A DNA stretch of 64,000 nt from NCBI GenBank assembly GCA_947650365.1, contig OX393557.1:50629472-50693471 (forward strand), in the 5' to 3' direction. A program made the translations under genes and the position numbers. Shown one piece after another: positions 52,781 to 62,864 of this stretch. Every line of letters begins with the position of its first letter. Positions within the stretch are counted from its first letter, which is position 1. The notes below the pieces were generated by a model that made no database searches, was not told where the DNA came from, and was given only the letters and a program-made list of their open reading frames with translations. This DNA comes from Chamaelirium japonicum (Eukaryota; Streptophyta; Magnoliopsida; Liliales; Melanthiaceae).

Positions 52781-53396
52781 CGAGAAGAAGATTGAGTCAA
52801 CACCTAAGCAAAAGCAAAGGCAAAAGGCCAAAGCAAAAGCACTGGTAAAGCTTGCGCCAAAGCAACGCACGTGCCAAAGCCAAGCAACTACGACGGTCAC
52901 GAGCAAAGCACCGCACGTTCTAGCCGATACGACACAAAGTCCGAAAGAACTAAAGCATCACAAACCTCTACTCGTCTACATTCAAGCGCAAGCGCCAAAG
53001 CAAAGTAAAAGCCAAAGCCACGCCAAAGCAAAGCCAACGCCAAAAGCACGATCGACGCTGCGAACCGATGATCAAGGACGCCGAGGTTTAGCAAGGATCA
53101 AGGAAGACACAAAGACCGAGGAACGAAGCCAAAACCCCCTAGCCGAGAAAGCACGAAGCACGGAAGGGACAAAAGCAATGGCAGATATTCTTTAGCCTCT
53201 CAAAAACCCTCATCCTGTAAATACCTCTGTCCTGGTCGACCCCTTCAGAGCTCTCGCACGAATACTACATGGAGACGCGGATCAAAGGGACCCTCTAGAG
53301 GATCTCTCCCATAATCTCCTGATCGAATATTTGCCGCACCCGGCTCACCACCCCCGAGTCCCCGGGTCTCGGCATCTGTAATCTTGTGTGTTTTGC

Positions 53397-53402
53397 AATA
53401 AA
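53397..53402 (+). terminator. Putative poly(A) signal of the LTR-like block
   Basis: 'aataaa' about 25 bp before the inferred right end of the block. Order TATA, transcribed region, AATAAA and end is as expected for an LTR in plus orientation. Confidence 0.45.
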
Positions 53403-53434
53403 GACGACTCGTATCTTTTTCTGCGCATACAGTG

Positions 53435-54345
53435 TCCTTTGCCAAAAAGTAGCTAAGCCCGTCGCCACCATAAAGAGAGTATCCACAGGTCTCCGTTGCT
53501 CCCTGAAAACCCTAGCATATCTCTCTAACCTAATAGTCTATAGCAAGCTTGCTGCACTTCTATCCCATGAGGTCATGTCCATATGTGGTATAAGATCCTG
53601 CCTCCAAACAGACCACATAGAATTAATGGAGGATGGGAGAGTGGAAGGTACACAAAAAGCAGATAAAAGACTATGCAAGATATCTGTGATTTGAGGGTAA
53701 AGAAGGAAGAGATGATCGATAAATTCTAGGCATGAGCAAAAAGGACAAGACATATCAACCTGAATCCCTCTATGACTCAAGTTATCCGCTTTCAGGGTAC
53801 GCTATATGGTGGAGGACCCAAAGGAAACATCTCACCTTCAAAGGGCAAGAAACCTTCCATATAAATTGGAAGGACCAGAAAGAAGACACCTACCCAGAGA
53901 CCATATAAAGGCTCTTAACCGTAAAAAAACCATTGGAGTAATTGGACATCCATGCCCACCTAAAAGAATCCAGATCATTGGATAGTTGCTGGGAACCAAG
54001 GAAAGCTCGTAAAGCCTGAAGAGAAAGGATGAGTGGATTGTCTGTGGGTCCCAAGGGTACACAGTCAACAATCAGAATAATGGAAGAGACTCTACAAAAA
54101 GGATATGGAGCAAGCTGAAGAAGGGAAGGATAAGAAGAAGCAAGATTATAAGTAGGGGTCCATTTGTCCCACCGAAAGCCAATCATTTTGCCATCACCCA
54201 ATCTCCAAATCAGTCCCGCTGAGAAGAATGCTTCACTGCCAGCACCCCCTTCCAAAAGGGGGATATCCGAGGAGAAGACACAAGAGTAAGGTCCAGCGGT
54301 TTCTTCCTTCTATAATAGAATGCCTTGAATAAGTCCACCCATGGG
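53435..54345 (-). pseudogene. 3' fragment of a plant L1-type LINE (ORF2 C-terminus, zf-RVT region)
   Basis: Read on the minus strand from 54345, the pieces occur in the family order. First is a segment with 'SPFWKGVLAVK'. Then 'WRLGDGKMIGFRWDKW' (about 54190-54140), the conserved 'WR-GDG---F--D-W' motif after the LINE reverse transcriptase. Then 'FFTVKSLY', 'FIWKVSCPLKVRCFLWVL', and the zinc-binding zf-RVT segment with 'RGIQVDMSCPFC' and 'DHLFLLYP' (the expected last Cys is Tyr here). Near 53480, 'TLFMVATGLATFW' fits the tail. It is broken: a frameshift near 54240, a stop after 'SLYMVSG' at about 53890, and another frameshift near 53790. Endonuclease and reverse transcriptase domains are absent. 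The right side is cut by the gypsy LTR at 54346 and the left side meets the LTR-like block, so it served as landing ground for later insertions. Confidence 0.8.
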
Positions 54346-55437
54346 TGATTAATGCGATCTAAACTAATCCTATATTAAGGGGTTAATTTGATCTAAATTA
54401 TAACTCGCAAGTGCACGAATCACTTATAGGAGCGATGCGTATTACGAGGTCGATCCCACAGGGATTGCTAATGAGGGGAGCAGTCTAATCTAGGGTTATT
54501 AGTCATTTAATCTAAATTATTTTAAAAGATAATTTTAATTAGAGTTGATTTGTTTTGAGATTAAAAGCAAATTAATTAAAGGAAGAAAAACAAGTTACGG
54601 TAAGTCGAGTTCCAAGTGGAGAAGGTACTAAGGCATTTCGAATCCACCTCGGTTATTCGTAGTTACTAGGTTTATTTAAAATGATCTATGCGAACGAGTA
54701 GCATGCGGGAATACAAATCATGTGCTCGACTCGAGGATGTGATCGTTAGGCTCTTAATTAGATTAATGACATATATATTATTCAATTCTCATGCAAAATA
54801 TATTAGAACAGAGCATTAGATGTTTAGCTAAAGCACAACTAATTAAGATTCTAAATTTTTGTTAATAAACATGCATTAATTACTACGAAGGGTTATCATA
54901 ACGACAAAGGATGCATGACATACTATGTGAGAGACTTCCATCATAATAATCCGATAATTGAATCATATATTCGAACTAGAGGGCATGGCATAGACAATAT
55001 AAATAAAACCTAATAATTATTTATAATTGGGGTTTCATCTCAGCCTTAGCAATATGTTTAGTTCATCATGGTTTGCACTACATCAAAAGTAAGAGAAGGG
55101 AAGAACAAGATACAAATCATGCTCGAAATAAACTCTGTGAACTTCGTTGTCCTCCTCTCCGATCGATGCTCCTTCACTGGACTCGGATGCGGCACGGCTT
55201 CGATGGTACGGATGAAGGCTCAAGCGATGGACGAATGATGGTCGAGGCTTGTGGTGATGATGGTTCCTAGATAGTGAAGGTTTTTATGGTTGGTAGACGA
55301 TGATGGAAGCCGGTGATGGCTCAAGATGAAGATGGTGGATGATGAAGATGATGGCTAGGGTTCGGTGGTGAGAGCCTAGGGTTTTTTTCGTAGGTGATAG
55401 ATGGCAAAGGTGGATGATTATGGTCGATCGTCAAAAG

Positions 55438-55457
55438 CCCCCCCCCCCCCCCCCCCC
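55438..55457. repeat. Poly-C tract (20 C)
   Basis: An uninterrupted run of about 20 C on plus (poly-G on minus), about 25 bp downstream of the minus-strand TATA box. Its exact length is uncertain in any assembly. Confidence 0.9.
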
Positions 55458-55479
55458 TTTTGGTTTTCCCGAGCCCCCC

Positions 55480-55485
55480 TTTATA
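55480..55485 (-). promoter_or_regulatory. Putative TATA box of the gypsy LTR
   Basis: TATAAA on the minus strand in 'CTCCTATAAAGGGGGGCTCG', preceded by CT-rich sequence. The layout CT tract, TATA, G-run matches that in the solo LTR at 33581-37742 and supports minus orientation. Confidence 0.6.
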
Positions 55486-57169
55486 GGAGAGAGAAAGAAT
55501 CTAGAGTGGGTAGAGAGAGAGTCGGGCACGATAGAAAGAAAGGAAAGAGAAAGAGAGACGTTTGGTGAAGAGGAGGCATTGGGGTGTGCGGACGGTTGTG
55601 ATTTAGTTAGAAAGAGAGAATCCAGGAGAAAGGTGGGCACACAAGGGTCTCGGCTGGGTTTCAGTTGAGAGAAAGTAGGGAGAGAGAAAGAAGTTCGGTG
55701 GGGGGGTTCGGCTGGGTTTTAGAGAGAGAAAGTATGGGAGCAGGCCGATCGGGTAGGATGGACGGCTATGATTAGTTGGAGATAGAGAGAGAGACGGCTG
55801 TTTTCTTGGGTTACCAAGTTGGGCAGCTAGAGAGAGAGAAGATCGGGTGAGAGTAGGAGAGAAAGAAGGAAACGGGAGAGAGAATTAAGGAGGGAGAGAG
55901 GGAAGTTCGGTGGGGGGGGGTTCGGCTGGGTTTTAGAGAGAGAAAGAAGTTCGCAGGGGGTCTCTGCATGGGTTCTAGAGAATGAAAACAGGGAGAGAGA
56001 AAGAAGTTCACAGGGGGTCTCTGCATGGGTTCATGGTTCGGACGACTGTTGGGTTTACAAAGGATGGCTATGATCGGTTGGAAGAAAGGGGAAGTCGGGT
56101 GCATGCATGGCTTGGGGGTGTGCGGACGGCTGTGATTGGGTTACTGCATCAGATTTTAAAGAGAGAGAGTATAGGGTGCGGTTCATATGAGAGGGGGTTC
56201 GGGTAAAGGAGCTGCATGCATGGGTTTGGGTTTTTGCATGCATGTTGCATGGAAGGGACGGCTGTGGTCGGGTGAGAACAGACGGCTGCGATCGATTCAG
56301 TTTTGGTTAGGTAAAGAGGAAGACATGTGGGTGAGGTGGCTGCATGTATGGTTTAGGTTTAAATGGATGGCTATGATTGGTATGCATGGTTATTCACATG
56401 CATGGTTTGGCTAGGAATTGGACTCATGATATGAAGGCTGGGTTATGATCGAGTCGGGTACGAGTATGCGTGGATCTCGGGTTTATGCGAGAGTTGCTCA
56501 AGAGATTGGATATCGATGGTTTGCACGACGTGCATAGTCTGGAGTTGAGATTGGGTTGGATGCATGGGTACCACTGGACGGTTACGATAGGTTTTGTGGT
56601 GGAATAAGAAAGAAAGAAGGAATGACTCGGGTTGTTTGGGTTCAGGTAGAATGGGTCAAGTGGGAAACTTAATCATCATCATCCGAACTCATCATCAAAT
56701 CCATCATCGCTCCTTTGCATTTATGTAGTCATCTTCTGTTTTGAGTCATGCGTTGCCGCGGCTTGTTGAAGTCTTCCCTCGGCTAGATTCTTCCAAGTAT
56801 CATTTTCTTTATCATTCTTCAAAAAGGTCCTCAAACGAGTTGTGCAACCTCCACCGGAGCGTCGTGATGCCCTTGAGCTGACTGCATCCAGAACCATATC
56901 AATTTCATGAAAAACACACATGAAATGACATTTATCATGTTCAAACGCGATTATCGATAAAAGGATAAATTGGACTATCAGGATTCGTTTTTTTCATGCA
57001 TGTAATGTATAAGAGCGAACCAATATACCGTTGGGTTCGTATGAAAGTCTACTATATCGTGTGCAAAGAAACTTATGCAGTTTACGTGTATTATAAAAGT
57101 TTTACATAGTAGACTGACGATATGTGCATGAAAAAGAAAGGATAATTCGCACCGAAAGGACGCTCAACA

Positions 57170-57185
57170 CACCCCCAAACTTAAA
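57170..57185 (-). other. Polypurine tract of the gypsy element (PPT 1)
   Basis: The minus strand reads TTTAAGTTTGGGGGTG, directly before the inferred LTR start and after 'CTCGAGGACCAGAAAGA'. This word is the characteristic plus-strand primer of many plant Ty3/gypsy elements, including Athila relatives. Confidence 0.85.
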
Positions 57186-57808
57186 TCTTTCTGGTCCTCG
57201 AGAAAGAAAACAAAATAAACGATAAAAATAATAGAAGAATAAAAATAACATAACTCACTTTCGTAGGAATCACGAATGCACTTAGCACATGCAATAAGCC
57301 GTTAAACCCCTAAGTTACCCTAGTGGACGAGTTTTGTCTCGTGAGGGTTTGCAGTGAATCTACCCACAAAATTCAACAATTTTTTTTTTTAATACAAATA
57401 AAAAATAAGAAAAGTCGGTTTCGCTGAATAATTAAAAAGTACTCAAAAATAGAATTTCTAAGGCACAAGACTCGCAAGGTATCTAGCCAAAGCTTCGGCT
57501 TTCAAAGTAAGCACTTTGAGTTCTAACTATTAGTTTTCCGTTAGAAAAGGTCAATGTCAATTATGCTCGAGTGCACGGTGCTGTCTGGGCTAAACACAAC
57601 AAGGGGTTTGGTTCTCTACATTCATATCATTCTAACAGTCTCCTAGAATGGTCAAAGTCGACCTTAGACCCTGAGTCAAAACTAGCTAATCTAGACATGC
57701 TAGTGAGAGTTGTGGATATTCACCTTAATACCCTATGGACTTTATATGTGATATTTCAGTTTTCCCACATTGTTTATAATGACGGCTTTCACACTATTTT
57801 TATCTTTT

Positions 57809-58424
57809 TTTTTTCTTTCTGAATCTAATTATATATCCCTTCTTAACTTGTACCATGTTAGCTACACTCTATGCCCATGACACGCTGTCAACGCTCTCAT
57901 GAGTTAGGTAGCCATCCTTATGTTACCTTTATATTCGATTCACTCTGCGCACATAGGATCATTTTCATAACCCTATGCACCAGGCTTCACCAATACTAGG
58001 GCATACAAGTTAGAACTTTTATATAATTAGGTTCTAGACCATGCTAATAGGTAGCCCTTTCCGCTATACCTTAGAATTCACTGGTCGCTTTTCTAATGAT
58101 ATCTCTCTTTTTTTTTCTTTTTTTTTCTGAATCTAATTATATATCCCTTCCTAACTTGTACCATATTAGTTGCACTCTATGCCCATGACACGCTGTCAAC
58201 ACTCTCATGAGTTAGGTAGCCGTCCTCATATTATCTTTATATTCGATTCACTCTGCGCACCTATGATCATTCTCATAACCCTATACACCAAGCTTCACCA
58301 ATACTAGGGCATACAAGTTAGGACTTTTACATAATTAGGTTCTAGACCATGCTAATAGGTAGCCCTTTCCGCTATACCTTAGAATTCACTGGTCGCTTTT
58401 CTAATAATATCTCTTTTTTTTTTA
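57809..58424. repeat. 307-bp tandem duplication
   Basis: 'gaatctaattatatatccct' starts at 57821 and again at 58128. The match continues through 'gcccatgacacgctgtcaac', 'gagttaggtagcc', 'tattcgattcactctgcgca', 'accaatactagggcatacaa' and 'gaattcactggtcgcttttc'. The copies differ at few positions, and a T-rich tract lies at the junction. Confidence 0.95.
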
Positions 58425-58701
58425 GCAAACCAAGTGAACCAGATCTGCATGGTTCATCAGGACTCCAAGTGATTATTAGGTGATATGAAAACTTTGAATC
58501 TAGACCCTAGAGGTGTAAACCATATGTGAAGTGAAAAGTCAAGTCTAGTTTGTTTTTACAATCTCTAAAATGTTACTAAGGGTCAGAACCATATTAGACA
58601 TACTTTTTCTAGCTGATCCTTGGACTTTATATCTTGATTACCAAGTGCCTTATTGTCTTATTTGAGTACGATAGAATTATACTACAAAACCTAAAATAAA
58701 G

Positions 58702-58702
<1 letters not shown>

Positions 58703-58732
<30 letters not shown>
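58703..58732. repeat. (TA)n microsatellite
   Basis: About 15 TA dinucleotides in the non-coding 3' region of the gypsy element. Confidence 0.95.
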
Positions 58733-58737
<5 letters not shown>

Positions 58738-58937
58738 TCGAAAAGAACGAAAGGACGACAAAAGTGATACAATAAGAAACTAAATTATGAAAAAGAAAAT
58801 AAAAACATGCAAATGCAAATTCTTATCGATTTCTATACAAACGTTATAGTTTTGGTAGGGGACTACAGACTAGACACATATATGCCAAGACGTATATGCC
58901 GAACTATCTCACTACAACGTAAGTTGATGTAATGATA

Positions 58938-58944
<7 letters not shown>

Positions 58945-58990
<46 letters not shown>
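58945..58990. repeat. (TA)n microsatellite
   Basis: About 23 TA dinucleotides, 60 bp from the second polypurine tract. Confidence 0.95.
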
Positions 58991-58994
<4 letters not shown>

Positions 58995-59051
58995 GAACAG
59001 AAAAATTTTATGGAAATTAGATGCATACAGGATTTTGCAAAAAGTACATCA

Positions 59052-59067
59052 CACCCCCAAACTTAAA
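59052..59067 (-). other. Second polypurine-tract copy (PPT 2)
   Basis: The minus strand reads TTTAAGTTTGGGGGTG again, identical to PPT 1, immediately after the stop codon of the extra protease-like ORF and its 'ATTGAGGACAATG' words. What follows (TGATGTACTTTTTGC on minus) does not obviously start the LTR seen at 57169. Confidence 0.85.
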
Positions 59068-59586
59068 TTATACATTGTCCTCAATGTCCTTAATCGGTGG
59101 TAGAGATATGATATTATTGAATATCGGGTGTTGAGGCCAGAGTGTGAAAAATTTGTGCTGAAAAAGGACGTTCATAGTGTTAAGTCGCCCGTCGTACAGA
59201 ACGTGGCGGTCATATAACCACGGTCGACCGAGTACTATATCATAACAATCCATGAGTGCTATGTCAAGAGGGATTACATCAGAGTAATCTTGAATTGATA
59301 TGGCTGGGTAAACCCGATGTCTGACATCTATTGTAGGAGCCTTAAAAAGCCATGCTAAGGAATATGGTTCTTTGATGGGGATTTTTTTTATATCGAGTAC
59401 ATCAACGAGAGATTTAGAAATTAAATTATTACAGCTACTGCTATCCACTAAAATAGTAACATATAGATTATACTGCATCATGTATCCAATAGTTTCAAAC
59501 ACATTTGATCTTTCAAAATGGTCATCAGTATTATCTTCTAATTTTAGGTGTGCAAGTGATGAGACAAGATTATCAGATGTAGACAT
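59068..59586 (-). CDS. Extra retropepsin-like ORF downstream of integrase (172 aa, intact)
   Basis: An uninterrupted frame from ATG at 59586 to TAA at 59068-59070. Residues about 46-62 ('ILVDSSSCNNLISKSLVD') match the start of a retroviral-type aspartyl protease domain. 'EPYSLAWL' and 'VLGRPWLYDRHVLYDGRLN' match the end of the domain as found in chromovirus pol proteins ('LGRPW-YD--V-HDG--N'). The expected catalytic Asp-Ser/Thr-Gly triad reads Asp-Ser-Ser, so the glycine is missing and activity is doubtful. It is not the protease of this element, which lies at 62865-63221 with a different (DLGAS) signature. It sits where env-like ORFs of Athila elements can occur, between integrase and the 3' LTR. 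Its frame is intact while pol is full of stops, which suggests later arrival or a different history. Whether it is expressed is unknown. Confidence 0.6.
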   Translation of the reverse strand: MSTSDNLVSSLAHLKLEDNTDDHFERSNVFETIGYMMQYNLYVTILVDSSSCNNLISKSLVDVLDIKKIPIKEPYSLAWLFKAPTIDVRHRVYPAISIQDYSDVIPLDIALMDCYDIVLGRPWLYDRHVLYDGRLNTMNVLFQHKFFTLWPQHPIFNNIISLPPIKDIEDNV

Positions 59587-59832
59587 GAATATAATTATTT
59601 ATTGGCAAACCTCCCTTGTTATATATAGATTATTCTCGTTGTAGTTGATACGCACGAGTTCAATCCCGGTAAGATTTTGAATGAACTAAGTATTTCATAT
59701 AAATAAACAGATTAGCGCACATCAATAGTGAAAATTATAAATAATTATTGAATTAAAATATAAACACAAATATATATATATATATAATTTAATCTATACT
59801 AATATATCAATTTCTAGCAGCTATAAAAATTA
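59587..59832 (-). other. Spacer between integrase remnant and the extra ORF
   Basis: AT-rich, with a short (TA)n run near 59770-59785. It contains 'gttgatacgcacgagttcaa'. I see no gene or known motif in it. Confidence 0.5.
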
Positions 59833-60838
59833 GTCCTGATAAACAGGATTTTCTAGAAGTATTTCTTCAACTTCTGGACTCAGATACTCAAGGTATGGTT
59901 TTAAACGATGATCGTTTCTTGGAAAGTTGTTTCATCCTTATCATTTAAGAGCTCTACCGCACCGTATGGGTGAATTTTGTCGATAATGTATGGTCCCGTC
60001 TAACGTGATTTTAACTTACCAGGGAACAGATGCAATCTAGAGTTGTATAATAGGACCTTTTGGCCTAGATATAATTCCTTCTGAATTATGATCTTATCGT
60101 GCATGATCTTCATTCGATCCTTATATCATTTAGCGTAATTATATGCATCATTTTGAATCTCATTGAGCTCATCGAGTTGAAGTTTTCTTTGTTTGTCAGC
60201 CTTATCGAGGTCATAATTCAATCGTTTGATCGCCCAATAGGCCCTATGTTCCAACTCGACTGGCAGATGACAGGCCTTCCCATAAACTATACAATATAGA
60301 GACATTCCAATCGGAGTTTTAAAAGCTATACGATATACCCACAGGGCATCAGCCAACCGAAGTGACCAATCCTTCCTGTTAGGGCGACTGATTCAACCCA
60401 TTTTGAGACATAATCAACAAAGACTAGAATATATTGGCAACCATAAGATATAGGGAACGGGCCCATAAAATCGATGCCCCAAACATCAAAGACTTCAGCG
60501 ATCAGAATCGGATTTAAGGGCTCATTCCGTTTTGAGATTTTTTCAAGACGTTGACAACAATCACAATATTTACAATAAGCATGAGTATCTTTAAATAGGG
60601 TCGGCCAATAGAAACCATACTGCAAAATTTTTGCAGCGGTTTTCTTACCACTAAAGTGGCCATCACATGTGTGGTCATGGCAAAATGGTATAATATGTTT
60701 ATGATCGCAGTCAGGGACACATCGTCTGATAATTTAATCAGAATAGTATTTGAATAGATATGGCTCATCCCAGAAATATCATTTGGCTTTCGATATGAAT
60801 CGCATTCATTCTTGTTTAATCCAAATACTAGGCATCTG
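59833..60838 (-). pseudogene. Integrase remnant of the gypsy element, core deleted
   Basis: On minus: the zinc-binding HHCC module ('[19 protein letters not shown]', then 'YCKYCDCC', about 60695-60550); the first catalytic Asp in '[10 protein letters not shown]' (about 60485); and '[15 protein letters not shown]'. The frame then jumps to '[16 protein letters not shown]' at about 60380, so roughly 80 residues carrying the second Asp and the Glu of the DDE triad are gone. After that come '[20 protein letters not shown]' and the tail '[20 protein letters not shown]', ending at about 59835. In-frame stops lie at 60839-60841, 60734-60736, 60126-60128 and 60000-60002, with a frameshift near 59915. 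No chromodomain is seen, consistent with a non-chromovirus lineage. Not functional. Confidence 0.9.
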
Positions 60839-61346
60839 TTATGTGACTAGGTAATTTACAATATCAGTATACCATGGGGTGTTAGTATCAGATATTAGCA
60901 TTAATTGCTCATCTGGAAATGTTTCAAATATAGGTGTAGGTTCTGTAATTGGCTCAACTATTAGCCTAGATATGTAGTCAGCAACTACATTCTCCGATCC
61001 CTTTTTGTCTCTGATCTCGAGGTCAAATTCTTGTAGCAATAAAATTAATCGAATTAATCGAGCTTTAGCGTATTTCTTTGTGAGAAGATATTTAATTAAG
61101 GGCAGCGTGATCAGTAAAAATGATGACCTTAAATCCAATTAAGTAGGGACAAAATTTGTCTAGCGCAAAGACGACAGCTAATAACTCTTTTTCAGTAGTT
61201 GAGTAATTGAGTTGAGCATCATTAAGAGTTTTACTAGCGTATTGAATGACGTGGGGGAGTTTAGCACTTTGTTGCCTCAAAACTGCACCTAAAGCGTAAT
61301 TTGATGCATCACACATCACCTCGAAAGGGGCATTCCAGTCTAGAGG
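60839..61346 (-). pseudogene. RNase H domain of gypsy pol, frameshifted
   Basis: The catalytic acids are all visible: Asp in 'VMCDASNYALGAVL', Glu in 'TTEKELLAVVFAL', Asp in '[10 protein letters not shown]' and the last Asp in '[10 protein letters not shown]'. In between lie 'HVIQYASKTLNDAQLNY' and '[18 protein letters not shown]', all typical for plant Ty3/gypsy RNase H. A 4-bp insertion (an extra TTAA, about 61091-61098) shifts the frame right after 'DHAAL'. It follows RT in the same frame after a TGA at 61347-61349. Confidence 0.9.
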
Positions 61347-62249
61347 TCAGATGATGGGTGCTAATGTTAATTCAGTTTTAAGCCTTTCAAAAGCATTCAA
61401 GCATGCAGGAGTAAATTCGAAAGAGACATATTTGGCTAGCAGGTTACATAAGGGTTTAGAAATTTTAGAGAAGTCTTTAGTGAAGCGGGAGCAGAAGCCA
61501 GTGTGTCCTAGGAAGGATCGCACTTCTCTGACTGTTTTGGGAGGTGGTAAATTAGAGATCAGATCTATCTTGGCTTTATTAACTTCTATCCCCTTATCCG
61601 ACACAATATGACCTAAGGCAATACCAGATTTAACCATGAAGTGACATTTTTTCCAATTAAGAACTAAGTTTTTCTCCTTACAACGGATCAGAACAAGAGA
61701 AAGGTGATATAGCCTTTCATCAAAGTTAGATCCAAAAACTAAGAAGTCATCCATGAAGACCTCTAAAAACCGTTTTACCATATCTAAAAAGATACTCAAC
61801 ATACACCGCTAAAAGGTAGCAGGTGCATTGCATAACCCAAAGGGCATGCGATGGTAGACAAATATACCAAACGGACATGTGAACGTCGTTTTCTCTTGAT
61901 CCTCATGAGCAATTGGGATTTGGTTATATCCCGAATAGCCATCCAAAAATGAGTAGTATGCATGGCCTATTAAACGCTCTAACATTTGGTCAATGAAAGG
62001 TAAAGGAAAATGATCTTTTCTAGTTATAGCATTTAACTTCCTATAATCAATACAAACTCGCCAACCAGTTTGGACTCGAGTTGGGACTAGTTCATTGTTT
62101 TCATTTGTAACTACGGTAACACCAGACTTTTTAGGAACAACTTGTATAGGGCTGACCCATTGACTATCGGATATAGGATAGATAATGCCCGCACCAAGTA
62201 ACTTCATTACTTCACCTCGTACTACTTCCTTTATAACGGGATTTAGTCA
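61347..62249 (-). pseudogene. Reverse transcriptase domain of gypsy pol (Athila-like), with stop
   Basis: Motifs in order: 'SQWVSPIQVVPKKSG', 'TRVQTGWRVCIDYRKLN', 'TRKDHFPLPFIDQMLERL', the first metal-binding Asp in 'SFLDGYSGYNQIPI', 'MPFGLCNAPATF', the catalytic box 'VFMDDFLVFG' (FMDD rather than YVDD), then the thumb/connection with 'GHIVSDKGIEVNKAKIDLI' and 'REVRSFLGHTGFCSRF'. The inserted 'NENNELVPTRVQTGWR' segment and FMDD box are characteristic of Athila-type and related non-chromovirus plant gypsy elements. An in-frame TAG at 61809-61811 replaces the expected Gln after 'NAPATF', a TGA at 62247-62249 precedes the domain, and a TGA at 61347-61349 ends it. The domain is otherwise collinear and well preserved, so decay is recent relative to insertion. 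Confidence 0.93.
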
Positions 62250-62864
62250 CCTTTGTGATTCTCTCAAGGGTTTAGAATTCTCTTCGAGATGAATTTGGTG
62301 CATGCCTATTGAATGACTAATTCCCTTGATATCATCTATGGTCTACCCAATGGCTTCTCTATGTTTTTGTAGGACGTCAAGTAATTGTTTTTCTTGGTCC
62401 TTATCTAATTGTGAAGAAATAATAACAGGCAAGGTATCAAAGTCACCAAGAAAAGTATACTTCAACGTGTCAGGGAGAGGTTTCAATTCTAACTTTGGAG
62501 GTTCGACTATTGATGGAATAGGCATAGATTTATTTACTGGTAAGGGTTCTATCCTAGCCTTCCATCGACCTATATCCATAGGAGGAGCGAAATCTAATAA
62601 TGTGTTGACTTCTCTAATGGATGCATCCATGTCTATGTCTAGTACGAAATGGGCTAAACATTGTTCCAATGGATCACTAAAACAAGATATATCAAAGGTA
62701 TCATCAACCAGAGTATCAATCATGTCAACTTCTTCAACGTCATCCATGTCAAAAGGTTGTACGCTATTACGAAAGACATTGAGTTCGACCTTTATATTGC
62801 CAAATGAAAGTATCATTACTCCATTTCTACATCGAATAACAGTATCCGTTGTGGTAAGAAATAG
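62250..62864 (-). pseudogene. Protease-RT linker of gypsy pol, with stops
   Basis: It continues the pol frame. It has an acidic stretch ('FDMDDVEEVDMIDTLVDDTF'), then 'PPKLELKPLPDTLKYTFLGD' and 'VIISSQLDKDQEKQLLDVL', which precede RT in plant gypsy elements. TAG at 62343-62345 replaces a Trp (TGG) before 'TIDDIKGI'. TGA at 62865-62867, just upstream, separates it from protease. Confidence 0.85.

Larger units (their letters stand above)
51175..53427 (+). mobile_element. Probable LTR (plus orientation) of a Tat/Retand-like gypsy element
   Basis: The left end TGTAGACACACAAATTGTG is TG-initiated and carries the inverted repeat TAGACAC / GTGTCTA, a form seen at the 5' ends of many plant Ty3/gypsy LTRs. 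TATA box at 51975-51982, poly(A) signal 'aataaa' at 53397-53402, and an end near 'ctgcgca' (53427) or 'catacagt' (53431). No gag or pol lies on either side. The right neighbour is LINE sequence. Flanks are 'gcatt' on the left and 'tacag' or 'gcata' on the right, so a target duplication is not convincing, and the left part could belong to the same broken element. Lineage by resemblance of the termini only. Confidence 0.55.
54346..57169 (-). mobile_element. 3' LTR of the Athila-like Ty3/gypsy element
   Basis: On the minus strand it would begin TGTTGAGCGTCC, right after the polypurine tract, and end GCATTAATCA at the junction with LINE sequence, giving TG...CA and 2824 bp. A minus-strand TATA box (TATAAA, 55480-55485) splits it into about 1.7 kb U3 and 1.1 kb R+U5. 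U3 is CT-rich on the minus strand (GA-rich on plus, 55480-56000). Near the right end of U5, about 54405-54470, are words 'cgcaagtgcacgaatc' and 'gtcgatcccacagggat', which I know as recurrent in plant gypsy LTR regions. The other LTR lies beyond the window, so boundaries rest on the tract and on the LINE junction. No gene is seen inside. Confidence 0.75.
57186..59051 (-). other. Non-coding 3' region between the two polypurine tracts
   Basis: About 1.87 kb without a convincing gene. It is AT-rich and contains a 307-bp tandem duplication and two (TA)n tracts (58703-58732 and 58945-58990). The open frame 57571-57822 shows no domain I recognise. Confidence 0.6.

Noticed and set aside
51175-53434. 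Calling the block at 51175 a solo LTR with target duplication gcatt/gcata
   Set aside because: It would need a non-canonical 3' end (TGC) and has one mismatch in five. The evidence is too weak, so it is kept only as a probable LTR.
55414-56414. Open frames on both strands in the gypsy LTR
   Set aside because: They arise from GA/CT-rich U3 sequence and imperfect repeats such as 'ggtctctgcatgggttc'. No domain.
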